A stretch of 64,000 nucleotides of DNA, from positions 951,745 to 1,015,744 of the forward strand of contig RHPI01000026.1 of the NCBI GenBank assembly GCA_009103225.1, given 5' to 3'. The DNA is from Chlorokybus atmophyticus (Eukaryota; Streptophyta; Chlorokybophyceae; Chlorokybales; Chlorokybaceae). Both the position numbers and the translations under genes were made by a program. The notes below the pieces were generated by a model. It was not told where the DNA came from, did not search any database, and saw only the letters and a list, made by a program, of their open reading frames with translations. This document shows, piece by piece, positions 32,401 to 44,907 of this stretch. Numbering within the stretch: position 1 is the first letter of the stretch; every line of letters starts with the position of its first letter.

Positions 32401-32953
32401 GTGCGTGCGCGTACGTGCGCATTGGCCTGTGCATGTGTGCGTGTGCGCATGCAGAGCCGAGAGAGAGACAGTCTGTGTGCGTGTGTGAGAGAGATGTGAA
32501 CCGCTCTGCTCACCGTGTTGATGAGTATTGCGTGCGCGTTTTCTGGCTCTCTCGTCCTTTCGTATCCCTCTCTTGCTAGTACGCTCAGCACCACCTCCGT
32601 GTCGCTCTCGTTCATCTGGCAACCGTAGGTCTCGATGTACACGCGCTTACCACCAACCTTAATTCCAACATCATCAACAGCGCTGGTGCTGGTGCTGGTG
32701 CTGGCATCATCTTCACATGCTGCATGCAAACAACTTCAACAACAACAATGATACCCACAACGATGACAACGACGATGATGACTACGATGACAGTGACAGC
32801 AACACCTGATTGCCGTAGGCGCTCCGTCGCTGCCTTCTGCAAAAAGTCCTTCAGCCCAGGCCCGGCCTTCAGCGAGGACGCGGACGAGGCGGAGGCGGCG
32901 CTGGAGCACAACAGTCTCCTCGCCGCCGCCGCCACCGCCGCCATGCTGAACAA
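29469..32953 (-). CDS. tRNA methylthiotransferase, MiaB/CDK5RAP1-like
   Basis: Radical-SAM enzyme that adds a methylthio group to N6-isopentenyladenosine-37 of tRNAs, expected in mitochondria or plastids. Eleven exons: 32953-32806, 32719-32514, 32361-32162, 32049-31785, 31631-31495, 31256-31148, 31069-30960, 30865-30777, 30455-30289, 29976-29743 and 29636-29469; 1833 nt, 610 aa, phases consistent. The Ala/Ser-rich N-terminus fits organelle targeting. The UPF0004 domain has [18 protein letters not shown] and [11 protein letters not shown] plus [10 protein letters not shown], giving three cluster Cys. The radical-SAM motif is [20 protein letters not shown]. Then come [19 protein letters not shown] and SSDFISGFCGETE, and a TRAM-like C-terminal domain ([26 protein letters not shown]). 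Intron 7 uses a GC donor (AG|GCGAGT). Several introns contain long GTGC/GCAC tracts. The gene is divergent to prefoldin 5, 114 bp apart. Met at 32944 is an alternative start. Confidence 0.95.
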
Positions 32954-33067
32954 ACAGCGATCACTCCCTGCCGCAGCTGTGACTGTGTTGTGGGCGTTGT
33001 TGTCGTCGGCGTCCGCGTTGGCGGCGGCGGTGTAGCTGTCCTCGTTGTGGTCGTAGTCGTCGTCGTT

Positions 33068-34075
33068 ATGGATCAGGTGATGCGCCTCAGCGTCGAGCAG
33101 CTCCAGGCCGCTCGCGAGCAGGGCGCCGCGGAGGCTTCTTTCCTAGCGGAGAACGCCGCTGCTCTGAGGGCGGCCGCCGCTCGCTTCGAGGCCGGGTCGG
33201 TGGCGCTGACGGATCTCGCCAGGCAGGACGACAACGCCGCCGCCGCCGCCCTGGTGCCACTGTCGCCAAGCCTGTATGTGCCGGCGAAGCTGGCGGATAC
33301 GCGGAGCGTGCTGGTGGATGTCGGCACGGGGTACTTTGTCCAGGTGAGCAACAACCACAACAATGACGACGACAACAACCATGATGATGACTATGGCACT
33401 GGGTTGAGACTGGAATGGCTGAGATATTGTTTTCCTGTGTTGAGCGATCGATTGCACACAATGTGTGTGCACGCACAATGCAGCATATATGGGGCATGCG
33501 TGTGCGTGTAGCAATCTCACTTGTGTTGTGCGCTTGCTGCTCGTGTTGCTTCATATTCAGGTGCGTGCGAGTCGAGCGCACGTGCTTGGGTTAAGCCTGC
33601 GTGTGTGCGAGGGCGTTCTGTAATACTCGCGTCTCTTTTGCAAGTGTGTGTTTCAAGGAATGCCCTCAACGTGTCGTGTGCTGCTGCAGAAAAGCACGGG
33701 TGCTGGGGTGGACTACTGCCAACGCAAGGTCGCCATGCTCAAGGAGAGGATAGAGAAGCTCGTCGAGGTGTGCACATGCACACATGCACGCGTGCGCCCA
33801 CGCGCACGCACACGCACACGCATGCGCACGGATGCATACACACACGCATGCACGCACGTACACACGCACACACGCGCATGCACACACATGCGTCAAGCAA
33901 CACAACCTGTGCTCGCAACATGACCTGACAGCGCGCTTACACTCACCTCACCACGCTCTTTGTTGTTTTCCCATCGTCTCCACAGCTCCTGAACCAGAAG
34001 CGTCAGCAGCAGGAGGTGGTCACGCTGGCGCTGCAGGCAAAGATGCGCGCGGCACCCGCAACCACCGCATCATAA
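33068..34075 (+). CDS. Prefoldin subunit 5 (alpha-type)
   Basis: Subunit of the hexameric cytosolic prefoldin chaperone that hands unfolded actin and tubulin to the CCT chaperonin. Three exons: 33068-33343, 33690-33767 and 33986-34075; 444 nt, 147 aa, phases consistent. The protein is a coiled coil-hairpin-coiled coil. An N-terminal helix (MRLSVEQLQAAREQGAAEAS; FEAGSVALTDLA) is followed by the hallmark beta hairpin PLSPSLYVPAKLADTRSVLV then DVGTGYFVQ, and a C-terminal helix from GVDYCQRKVAMLKERIEKLV to the stop. The length is normal for the family (about 145-155 aa). Intron 2 contains a long alternating GCAC/ACGC tract (33768-33895). The ATG follows the divergent MiaB-like start by only 114 bp. 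Confidence 0.93.
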
Positions 34076-34917
34076 CAACAACAATATCGGAGCTTGATGC
34101 GGTGGTGCTGTTACGCGCAAAGTGTCGTGCCGTGTGAATAATTGTCATCGTATAATGGTTTATGTCCGTGTATATGTATGCGTATGAGTAAGGCAGGGAT
34201 CGTGGTTGCAATCTCTTGACCCCAACATGTTATGGTATGGGAGCCAGCCAAGGATTGATGTTGGGCTGAGTCATCCATGCACACCTCAGTTTGTCATGCA
34301 GCTCAGCAATAGGTAGTCAAGACAGCTTCAGTACAATCTTCCCTCAATGAACGCACAGCGCGTGTCATCCCCGTTGGCAGTCGATTAGAGTCCATACATA
34401 CACATCGCATGACTGATTGCTGCTCTGTGCCCTACTGCCACCTACTTCGGGGTTGGCCGCGTGCAACCTTTGTGTGTTATATGTACACAGAGTGTCCAGC
34501 TCATTACCATCCGGTGCACTACTACAACATCGGCAACTCCGCATGTGCCTCACTGGTGTGCACTCATGTGAGTGTATGGATATCGGACGCTGCAGGTTTG
34601 TGAGGTGTTTGTTATTGGCAGTGTGGGGTTTGCTTGGCCCTGCCCTGGCTATTGGTTTTGGGTTTGTAACAGTTGCTGCTGCTGCTGCACGACACCAGAA
34701 CTCCATGCAAGGTGAATATCATGTGTGCATGTCCATGCATGCATGAATGCGCGCGTGTGCGTGCATCCGCATGCGGGATGCATTGCACAAAGAGCGATGC
34801 TCTGCTTTTGCGTGTACTGCCAAAATTGTCTCACAACACCACAGATAACGGTACTGCTAATTAGTCAAAACCCCAACGCGCTGCATTGGCATAGCAGTCT
34901 CTTCATGACAGGCGCCG
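34076..34917. other. Gene-free 3'-3' spacer
   Basis: Convergent 3' ends meet here; no supported feature is seen. Confidence 0.6.
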
Positions 34918-37121
34918 TCACGAGCGCGGCTGTGACTCGTCGGAGGAGGAGGAGGGTGATGATGATGAAGAGGTGAAGGGTTTGAGCATCTTCTTTCTGA
35001 ACGCGATCTCGATCGCGGCGGCGCAGAATCCCAGTATGAGCACCGAGTACCCCGCCGACAGCGCCGCCGCGCCCAACGCCGCGCCGTCGCCGGGGGACAA
35101 CATCTGCGCCACGTCAAGCTGCCCGAAACCTGTGTGCACACAAGCGCGCGCAGTTGAGTGTGTGCGTCAGTAGATGAGTTGGTAAAGGATCACGCAGTTG
35201 ACACATGCACACGGCGCGCGGCACCCCGATGGTCTTGTATGTAGCGCGCAGGTGAGTGCGATGTGTTGCATGTTCTATGTGCACATGTGTCTCTCATTTT
35301 ATGAACATCACACGTACATGCGCACATACACGCGCATGCGCGCGCGCACCCACTCCCCCACTCCCCCACCCTCACCTCTCGCTAGTCCGAACGCCGCGAC
35401 GGCTCCGCTCTTGAGCTGCACGTTCCCCGTGTCCCCCCTCACGACGTAGCGGTACGTCACGCCAAACAGTCCGCACGTTGCCACCAGCAGCGCCAGACTC
35501 AGCGCCGCGCTCGCGGGGCTGAAGGAAGGGTCGGCGCCGCCTGCGAGGACGGAGAGGCCGCCGGTCGCCAGCACAGGAAGGGCCATCACCGTGCCTGTGT
35601 GTGTGATCGTGATGTCAATGGTTGCGTTGTGAGCGCACGCACGCACCGACCGTACTCGCGTGCACACAAGCACACTCGCGCATGCAAATGCGCGTGCATA
35701 TGTACACATGTGCGTATACTTGCACAACGTGTGTGCACTTGACAAACGTATGCACAAACACGGTCACAAGTCACGCGCCACGCGCTCACACCTGCGATGG
35801 CCGAGTACGCCCCCGCTTTGACGGACTCGATCCTCTCCTCTCCGCGACCGGCGCCGATGGCTTCCAGGCGACGGAGCTCCGAGGCGCGCGAGGACACCTC
35901 GGCTTGGGCGGAAGCCAACTGCAAGTGAGATTGTGGAGTGGGGATGTTGAATGACTTGGGTGTCGTGCTGCAGGTGTGAGTGCATGGGAATTGGCGTATA
36001 CTGTGACGCTTGACGTCGCGTGTGCACATGCATGCGTACGAGTTGAACACACATTCGTTGAAAGAAACACGCACGCACGCACGCACGCATGTCACCACAC
36101 CACTTGATACCACCCAACACCCGCCCTCTTACTTGCACCGCTGCTTGTTGCAGTCTTCTGTCCGCCTGCAGCGCGGCGTTGAGGCTCACGCCGGAAGCCA
36201 CTTCAGACTCGTCGCCACCGCTGCGACGCGCGAGGTCCGCCTCGGCTGCCTGAGAAAGGGGTTGCGCAGGAGTTGTGACAATATTGCATATGGTGCGTGT
36301 GTGCGTGCGTGCGTGCGTGCGCCCACGAGTATGCGAGTGCATGCGCACGCGCGCGTGAATGTGCGTGTGTCAGCATGTGTTATGGCTTGAACAATGGGGT
36401 GTCCAACTGGTACGTGCATATGCGTTGCCAAAAGAGTGTGTGCATATGCGGGCATTCTCATGCATGCAATGCACGAGAAAGCGACCACCACCATCGTGTA
36501 TTGGTGGCAAGCATGTCATGCGTGTACTTGTCGCATAACAACACGAGACCCCTTGTGGCGCACGGCTCCCTGTTCTTCTGTTTCCTTTTCCCCATTGCCA
36601 TGGCCGTTGCTCCCACCGGGAAAGCAAGAAGCCAGGACACTGGAGTAATGAAACTAAAACAACTCAACATTGATAACAACTACATGCAAGCAGCTGACAT
36701 CGTGTCTGTCTACTCTAAGCTTCACAAACCCTCCCATGCACGTCGTTCTCACCTCAATGGCCTGCAGGTCCGCCCGCGCCTTGGCCACGCGTAGCGCCGC
36801 GGCCGTGACGCCAGCCAGGGCCTCGCGAGCCTCCTGGGAATCGAGAGCAGCGGCGAAGGCGCCCTCCACGTCCACGTCATTGTCATGGGGGGCGGCGCCC
36901 TCACCGCCGCCGCCGCTGGCTGAGACACGGACAGGCGTGCTCCTCTTTCTACTCCGCACGGACAATGAGAGGTTCTGAGGGACAGGCCTCGGCCTGCTCA
37001 CCCTGCTTCCAGCATGCAACCTCGCCTCGCACCCGCTCGTCCTCGAGCTCACCACCGCCGCCGTCGCCGTCGCCGTCGTTGCCATGGCTGCGCTCGTTGC
37101 CCGGGCTACAAGGCAAGGCAT
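34918..37121 (-). CDS. Plastid-targeted multi-pass membrane protein, function unknown
   Basis: Five exons: 37121-36753, 36249-36133, 35918-35792, 35594-35376 and 35129-34918; 1044 nt, 347 aa, phases consistent. The N-terminus (about 70 aa: Ala, Thr, Ser and Arg-rich, ending near STPVRVSAS) looks like a chloroplast transit peptide. A helical Ala/Glu-rich middle (ALRVAKARADLQAIE; AQAEVSSRASELRRLEAIG) is followed by hydrophobic segments VMALPVLATGGLSVLAGG, LSLALLVATCGLFGVTYRYV and GYSVLILGFCAAAIEIAF, with the conserved loop LKSGAVAAFGLARGFGQLDV between them. This C-terminal part resembles an uncharacterised membrane protein shared by cyanobacteria and plant plastids. The tail is Ser-rich. Met at 37085 is an alternative start. 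The gene is divergent to the formate/nitrite transporter gene. Confidence 0.8.
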
Positions 37122-37556
37122 GACATAAGACACTTGTCTTGGGTATAAGACTGATCTTGCACAACGAGTTATGTAGTCACACACGAAAGTGATTAATGGC
37201 GCAATCACGTGAGATTCAGGTCTAATTGGCAGCCACGTAGATAAAGGTGTCGTCAGCTGGGCGGCTGCAGCGGCGGCGGCGGCGGTGTTGCTGGCGAGGG
37301 AGTTTGGCAGGGGGTGTGGAAGCTTTGGAGCATGCCGCATACGTCTGAAAGAGAGCTGGACTCTACCCAACCCTCTCTGAATCAACATGCCACTGACCAG
37401 TAGTAGTAGCGGTAGTAGTAGTTGTAGTAGTCGAAGTAGTAGTAGTAGTAGTAGTAGTGACTCTCTTTAGCAGAGAGCGTGTGTGCACCTGCTTGACTAA
37501 AGACACACACATTGACACTGCCATACACACCCTCCCTCCCTCCCTCCCTCCCAGTC

Positions 37557-39682
37557 ATGCCTACCGAGGCCACTCCTGCGTTCGAGGTGGGCGGCGCTCC
37601 CACCAAGCAGTTTCTGTCTCCGGAGTACGTCCTGCACGAGATCGGACACCTCAACGCGCACAGGGTCTGGAGCCTGTCCGTGCCGAAAATCATAGTGAGT
37701 GGGAAGAGTGTCGAGCTTCACGACTCGCATGCGCACATACATCAACACAAGTGTACGCATGCATATTCAGATACGTACACACAGTGACTCATGCACGCAT
37801 ACACGCAGCGCAGTTGCATACACGGCTCTCAGCACTCTCAGCAACAGATACGAACATGCACAAGTATGAGCACCTGCACAAACATGAGCATTTGGTCTCA
37901 CAGGTGCGTGCTGTCATGGCTGGCGCTTTCATCACTCTGGGCGCCCTTTTTGCTGTGCTTCTGTCCACGGGGGTGACCGCGCCGGGGCCGATGAGACTCA
38001 TGGAAGGACTGGTAAGTACTACACCACACTGATAATAGCTGCATCGGCATCAATTCAAGTTGTGGGAACACACGCGCGCATGTGCGTGTGTTTGCGTTTA
38101 TGGGCGCATGTGAGTGTTCGTGCATGCGATTGTGCGTGTACGCATGCACGCCCGTGCCTGCGCGCACATGCGCGCGTGCGCATGTGTGCGTAAACGCGCG
38201 TGCGAGTGCATGTGTGTGCGTGCGTGTGCGTGTGCGCGTGCGCATGCGCGTGTGCGTGTGCGTGTGTGCGTAACTGCCATCACTTGCACTCATCGTTGTG
38301 TGATCACTCTGCAGGGTTTTTCCGCCGGTTACTTCTTCGTGTTCCTGTCGCACTCCCTTCTCTTCACCGAAGCCAATGTACGTACCGCTGCATTGACAGT
38401 GATGCATAAGGGCATGAGTGAGTGGTTCATAATGCAATCACTGGGAAACGAGATCAGAGCATGACCATGTGTTGACAGCACTCATCCGCTGTCACGCACA
38501 AGTGATGATACTCATGGATCAGGGTGTGTGCATTGATGTACGTGTGTGCATGTCTACTTAAGTGTGCACGCAAGTGTGCTTTCGTGCCTGCGCTTGTTGA
38601 CATCTATGAGTGTGTGTGGGTGGGTGCGAGCACTTGCACGCGTTGGCACTCTCATATACACGTAAATGCGAACGCACGCACTTGCACGCACACACATATA
38701 TACATGCACACACACGTGCACATACAGGTGGTCATGCCGACAGCCTTCATAGTTAGCCAGGACAAGCGGCGGATATATTGGCGTGTTTTGGTCTTCTGGA
38801 CGCTGGCCTTCGCAGGCAACTTCCTCGGCTGCTTCGTCATGGGACTCGCCGTACACGCAAGCCAGTTCTACCCAGAAGACGTGCGTGTGTGGTAAATTGA
38901 TACATATATGATCGTACGAACCAAAAGGACACTCTATGCGTGCAGGTGTATAGTACTTTGCAGGAGATAGTCGGTTTGAAGATGCAGTACATGGCTGTGG
39001 GCGGTGTTGGCTCGTGGTTCCGCATCGTGTTGTCGGGGCTTTTCGCCAACTGGTTGATAGGTGAGTTAGGTTTGCACATTGGCTTAGTAGCACTAGCGTG
39101 CAGGAATGTTTGTTTCTGCAGTTGTGCTGACTTATGATGTTGCTGAATGACAGGCATGGCAGCGCTATTTGCCGTCATGGGTAGGACAATCATAGGTGAG
39201 CTCGCAATAGACATGCTTTTTGGCTACGAGGACACACATATAGAGATATGCATGTGCATGTGCACACGTGAACATGCGGGCATATACCCTCACGCGAGCA
39301 TCCACGCTTACACACACATGCACACCTACGTGCATACAGACGAGCGCGCACATGCACATACACGTACGCACACTCTTCAAAGTGCCGTCTGTCTCCCTTT
39401 CTTTTTTCTGAACCTCACACCTCCCCAGGCATGTTTGTTCCCGTGTGGCTCGCCGTGACCGCCTTCACCGCCGCCAATTTCCAGCACTGTCCCGCCAACA
39501 TGGGGTTCTTCGGTCTGGCGATGCCGATGGGGGTGGGACCCGGTTGGGGCCACGCCATCGTGTGGAACATGATACCCGCCGCCATAGGGAACATCATCGG
39601 GGGGACGTTCCTCGTCACGCTGCCGCTGTGGTACTCGCTCGCGGTGCACCCGGACCAGGTCAACATGGAAACCATCATCTAG
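37557..39682 (+). CDS. Formate/nitrite transporter family (FNT/NAR1-like) channel
   Basis: Seven exons: 37557-37694, 37904-38011, 38315-38377, 38728-38880, 38946-39060, 39154-39195 and 39429-39682; 873 nt, 290 aa, phases consistent. Six hydrophobic helices are visible: AVMAGAFITLGALFAVLL, SAGYFFVFLSHSLLFTEA, VLVFWTLAFAGNFLGCFV, GLFANWLIGMAALFAVMG, FVPVWLAVTAFTAANF and AAIGNIIGGTFLVTLPLW. The family signature around the pore His is present as NFQHCPANMGFF (FEHxxxNM in FocA/NirC). The usual ELFTGN motif is altered to SLLFTEAN. In green algae NAR1-type FNT proteins move nitrite, formate or bicarbonate across plastid or plasma membranes; the substrate here is unknown. Introns 2 to 4 and 6 hold long GTGC/ACGC tracts. 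The start is the first ATG after a CCTCCC repeat. A 'ccag' just before it could instead be an acceptor, so an upstream exon is possible. Confidence 0.88.
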
Positions 39683-40391
39683 GGGGTTGTCTTTTGATGG
39701 CCACAAGAAGATGACCACATGAAAGGAGGCAAGGAGGCGTCTCGCTTTGCTCCTTTCCGTTGTTGTTGGGGGTGTATGAGAGAAATTAGTGGTTATCTTG
39801 AGAGTATCTTGAGAGTAGATGGGCTCTGTCCATTCTTGACTCTGATGTGTAGATGCACAATTGGATGGGTGGCCAATTTCTGTTGCACGATAGTGGACAC
39901 GACAGTGCACCCAGGAGGAAAGTCGGGTTGTGTGATTCTTGAAAACAATTGTCAGCGAGGGATGGAAATGCAACAGCAATGTTGATATTGCTGAGCTACG
40001 AACAAGCCATCTGAGGTATTGTCGTGCCAAGTAGTAGTGTGGCTGCGGGGATATCCACGCATTAGAAAAGCACGCAGATGTGACATGGATCACTTAGCAG
40101 GTAACAAGATGTTGCCAGTTGTGATGCATCAAAGCGCACAAGCGCTGCACACAAGTTGCAGCCCATTGAGTGAAGTCACACCTTACATATAAGTATCCAA
40201 TCTGCTTAGCTGGAGCACTGCAGGCACCCTACATACCACTAGTCCTCCAGCATATTGGTAACTGAACATAAAGGTCAGCCCCACATCAGCACAGTCTTCG
40301 CAACTCGCTGCTGACAGGTCTGTATTTGACAAGCTATCTACATGCTACATACTGCTTGGAATGGTGTTGCACAACAGCAATCATTTAATCC
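39683..40391. other. Gene-free 3'-3' spacer
   Basis: Convergent 3' ends meet here; no supported feature is seen. Confidence 0.6.
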
Positions 40392-43300
40392 TCACTTAAG
40401 CATTGACTCAATGAGCGCGCTGTGCCGCTCCGCTATGATGCTCCGCTTCATTTTAAGCGTGGGCGTGAGCGTGCCACTGTCAATGGAGAACGCTTCATCT
40501 ATGATCCTGAACCCGCCGAACCTCTCTTTGGTCGTGCGCTTGATGACCGCACCCAACTTGGACTCGAGCTCCGCTTTTATCAACTGATGCAACTTGTCAG
40601 TTTCGACATCTTCACCAACTTGAGACCTAATCTCATCCTTGTCTGGAACGATGAGTGCTCCGAGCCTGCGCTTGTCCTGGCCCACAATCATGATCTGTTT
40701 GATGAAAGGGGAGGCCAGCGCGGCCTCCTCCAGCGGGACCGGCTCGACGTTCTCGCCGTTGCTCAGCACGATTGTGTCCTTCTGCCGGCCCGCCAGCACG
40801 AGCATGCCGCCGGCGTGTCTTGCGGCCAACGGAAGGGCGGAGGTGGGAGTCAACCAGCCTAGATCGCCCGTGTCAAACCAGCCGTCGGTGTCGATCACGC
40901 GCGCTGTTGCAGCGTCGTCGTGATAGTAACCGCGCATGATCTGAACAGAGGTCAGCGTGTCATGTGAAGTCCTGTACATGTATGTGTGTTGATGCATGAT
41001 CAGTGTACCTGAGGGCCGCGTGCCTGTACAACCCCTTGTGAGCCGGCCGGCAAAGGGGTGCGCATTTCCGCATCAATCACCCGTATCTGCGTGCCTGGAA
41101 TTGGCGGGCCGACTGTGCCTGCCACATTGCACTCATCCCGCCTCACAGCCAGCACGGGTGAAGTCTCCGTAAGACCATACCTGTTGTTGCCACAAGTGAG
41201 ACAACATGACTGGTGAAGAACAACATGAGGGGTGGCACGCAGACATGTGTGTACAAGTTCATGTGCGTGTGCGTGCGTGCGCGTGTGCAAGTTTACCCGT
41301 TAAGGAGTGTGATGCCAACAGTGCTGAAGAAATCATCAACATGGCGAGGTAAGCTCCCGCCGCCACATATGGCTCGCTTGCGAATGCCGAGAGCTGAGCG
41401 TATCTTGCTGTACACGAGCTTGTCGCCGATAGCGTGGACGGGCCAGAGCAACAGCGCAAGCATGCAAGCGCCCACAAACCGCAGGTTTTCGAGTACAGCT
41501 GGCGGTGCCTCCTCTTGCAAGCTGCGCCGTAGTGCCGGTAATGACAGCCCCTGTGCTGCGCGCTTGCACTGCACAAATATCGCGCTCACCGCAAAGAATA
41601 GAGCCGCTATGCGTTGACGCACCTTCGAGGCCGTGGCCAACCTCTTCTGCACGTTACTGCACCAAATAACAACATGTGTCGGTTGCAAGCGTGCAGCAAG
41701 CAGCAGTTGCTATGCGGCACATGTTTGAAACAACATTGCGCTTACTTGTAGAGTGTTTCAAAGACGAGTGGCACTGCGACAAAGTAATCAGGTGGGTGTG
41801 CAGCCAGGTCCTGCTTGAAGTTGAGCACGGAGGTATATACAAGGCGCATGCCTCGAGAGGCAACAAAGAGCTCGCAGGAGCGTTCGTACATGTGCCACGA
41901 GGGCAGCAAGCACAGCAGCGCGTCCCCCGAGTTGGGGTTGATGGCAACCCTGTAGGCTGAAACTTGGTGCATAAGATTGGCTTGCGTCAATGCCACACCC
42001 TTGGGATATCCGGATGTGCCACTGGTGTACGCAATGGTTGCCACATCACGAGGGTGTCCCTTGGGTAGTTGCGCATCTGACACAAACAAGTCAAACGCTC
42101 AATCACTTGTGTCATAGCTAACTGCCACAGCAGCCAACCTGCAGATGCTATGACACGGTTCAACAAACTACTTCTGTTCAAGCAATGCAACACAAGTGTG
42201 CTTGCACGCTTACAGATTCATGCATCTTGGAGGAGCGATCAGCAAGCAAAGCAAGCTGGATAACCATAATGCAGCAAGTCTAGCACACCGAGCGAAATTG
42301 ACTATCTCGACGACTTACTGGGACTGTTGGCTATGGCTGCAGCCCCCGCTTCAAGAAGCTCCTCAAATGACATAACTGGAAATCTTGGCTGACATACACG
42401 AAACAAATAGTTGAAGGCAGGCTCTCAACCGGGGNNNNNNNNNNNNNNNNNNNNNNNNNNNNNNNNNNNNNNNNNNNNNNNNNNNNNNNNNNNNNNNNNN
42501 GGGGGGGGAAGGGAGTGTAGCTTAGATGCTGTGGCACTGCTGCCCTTTGTCTCTCCCAAACCAAGTACCTAACGAATGTCGGTGACACACTCTAAGAATG
42601 CACGACTGCTGCATGCTTCCATTCACCATGCTGCTGTAAATCGTGACGAGACACAAGGTCACCTGATGGCCTGATGTGACTTGCTTCTACTCTCAATTGA
42701 ACTAGCACTGCTGTTGTGTAACATTTTGCACTTCCGTGACGCAGCTACAATAGTCAAACAAAACACAAGCACAACACAAACACAACTACTGGTGGACTCT
42801 ACCAACGGACACCACCGCCGGGATGCCGTCCATGTGAAAATGCCAATGTCGCTTGTGACAGGAGAATGATGTGACTGCTATAGATATACCGACAAGAACG
42901 CGCTAGCTAGGTCCGTGCGAGATGATCATCACCGAAACGTGAAACAAATGTCACATCGCATGCCAACGTGTATGCTGCAATATGCGTTACGAATCCCACA
43001 ACTTGATGGCCGTGCGTGCTGAGCGCACCTGGGTGTCGGGCTTGTCGCCCCACAGAAGCACTGCAAACTTCACAGCAGTGGTGCTATCCAACTTTGAAGT
43101 CACCTTTTCAAGAGCTGTTGCATCCTCCGCCACCAGGGCAGTGCTGGCAAATCACACAAGTTGGCCAAGTTGTTGCAATTTGCTCACCAGCTAGCTCTAG
43201 GTGATAATCAGTCATGCTCACCACTCTGCCTTTCCAAAGAGGTATGCAAGCTCGTCTGCCGGGACTTTTGACCCTCGCACGGCGTCAATGGCACCACAAG

Positions 43301-44152
43301 CCATGATTCCTACGACACCGAACAAAACAACAATGTGTCAGCATCATGAATTGTCACTTGAGGTGTCACACAGAGGCATAAACTGACCCTGATCAGCAAT
43401 GAGCCACCGATGGGAGTTTTCCGAAAAGAGAGCAATAGTGTCTCCCCGCTGAATGCCGTTCGCGCGCAGTCCCCATGCAAATTTGCGCATGCATTCCCAC
43501 AACTCTGCGTAGGTGAGCTGCTTGCCCCCTCTATGCGGGTCGTACGTCGCCACCAGACTGCCGAACCGCTTGGCGCAAGTCTCAAACACCTCCGGTATGG
43601 TCGTCCATTCCACCTCAGTAGACTCGTTGCTGGAGACAACCCCGGTGTCATCCTCCTCAGTGGGCGCGCCGCTCACATGCAGGGGGTACTGGCCATCCGT
43701 CTTCTCGTGTGTGCCGTGCAGCTCACGTTGTATGCTTGCAGAGGATGATGGCGACTCGTGAGCTGACCGCTCCTGCGTGTGGATTACAAACAGAGTGTGC
43801 TAGAGGACAGCAAGCAACGAATAGCGTGTCTAGCTGCTCGTGCGTAGTGTTACACATGGCTGAAGCAGTCTGAGAGTATGTAAACCGTGAACTAAGATGT
43901 TACCGCAATGCAAGACGTAGGTAGGCGCTGGTGTCTACTGCGTCGCCGCCGGCTCTGACTACGCTGCGCTCCAGCATCCAGTAAGATCGGGCTTGAGCAA
44001 TTAGGCAAGGAGGAAGAGGAGGCAGATGACGGGACAGCAGCAGGCCGCGCTCTCTGCCGCACGCCATCAACCCGACTGACCACCTCGCATTGAGGCCTGA
44101 ACAACAACCTGGAACTCGCGACTATGCCGGCAGCGGCGGCGGCGGCAGCCAT
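40392..44152 (-). CDS. Plastid long-chain acyl-ACP/acyl-CoA synthetase (AAE15/16-like)
   Basis: AMP-forming enzyme that activates free fatty acids; the plant AAE15/16 type works on acyl-carrier protein in plastids. Nine exons: 44152-43904, 43772-43388, 43309-43222, 43143-43029, 42388-42319, 42076-41746, 41656-41297, 41180-41009 and 40940-40392; 2319 nt, 772 aa, phases consistent even across the assembly gap, which falls inside intron 4. The N-terminus (MAAAAAAAGIVASSRLLFRP) fits a transit peptide. Motifs in order: GDTIALFSENSHRWLIADQG, GIMACGAIDAVRGS, the P-loop IAYTSGTSGYPKGV, LLPSWHMYER, GYGLTETSPVLA, DTDGWFDTGDLGWLTP, GRQKDTIVLSNGENVEPVPL, and a C-terminal KRTTKERFGGFR with SGTLTPTLKMKR. 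The long insert between the P-loop and YGLTE is typical of the acyl-ACP synthetase group. The gene is divergent to RPB8. Confidence 0.94.
42435..42500. other. Assembly gap (66 N) inside an intron
   Basis: There are 66 undetermined bases between GGGG and GGGGGGGG. Flanking exon phases of the acyl-ACP synthetase gene agree, so no exon need be missing. Confidence 0.98.
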
Positions 44153-44833
44153 GGCTGCAACCTACTAAGCAGACAAGCAAGCCCAGAGGTGGCACCACTA
44201 CTACTGGGCAACTCAATCTATCCGCAACATCATCCAATCCCTCCTCACACAAGTCAACAGCAACCAACAGGCAACAGCGCCGCCAACCCGCTCTCCTCTG
44301 CAGGCGCACGCCGCCCCGCACTGCGTTGAACCACGTCGCCGCCCACACCCAAGAGGAGGGAAGACGGCACACAGCACTGAAACGTGATTACAATTGTTCA
44401 CACACATTTGTCAATAGACACCCTTTTCTCAATTGGAGAATTTGGCGGTTTTCTCTCCAAACAATATAACGCTTATATGGTTTGACATTGTAATGCACTG
44501 TGGGACAGTGCGAATGCATACTGAGACCAAGTTGCAATGCTCTGTTTAGTTGGGGTTTATCCCTTTGCCTTTTGGTGGACTTGTTGAAAAACCTTTGTTA
44601 TTCTTGCTGACTTTTCCTTTTTTCGCCCCTTGAAGGGCATTCCGTGTTTTCCGTAGGCTTTGTCAGAGATCGACGTCGAGGTATCTTGTGCTTATCGCTT
44701 CGCATCCGTGACGCCGGAGCGGCCGCAGCCGTCGGATCCGTTATGGGTCTGACACTTATCCAGTCGCGTGCTGGGCGCATGTATGCGCCGACCATTGACA
44801 GCTTGACTGAGTCAGCGGTCGGCTGATGTGCAA

Positions 44834-44842
44834 TTAGGGTTT
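44834..44842 (+). promoter_or_regulatory. Telo-box upstream of RPB8
   Basis: TTAGGGTTT ends 66 nt before the RPB8 ATG. It is the same motif as before gatB and the GON4L-like gene. Confidence 0.55.
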
Positions 44843-44907
44843 GCTGAGAAAGTTGCCGTTGTGCTTGCCGCCGCTGGCGGCGGCGGCGGCGGCGGCGGGA
44901 CGGTGAC

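Noticed and set aside
36654-37388. Longer N-terminus of the plastid membrane protein starting at 37388
   Set aside because: The extra stretch has no transit-peptide character and would consume the divergent promoter; Met 37121 or 37085 fits better.
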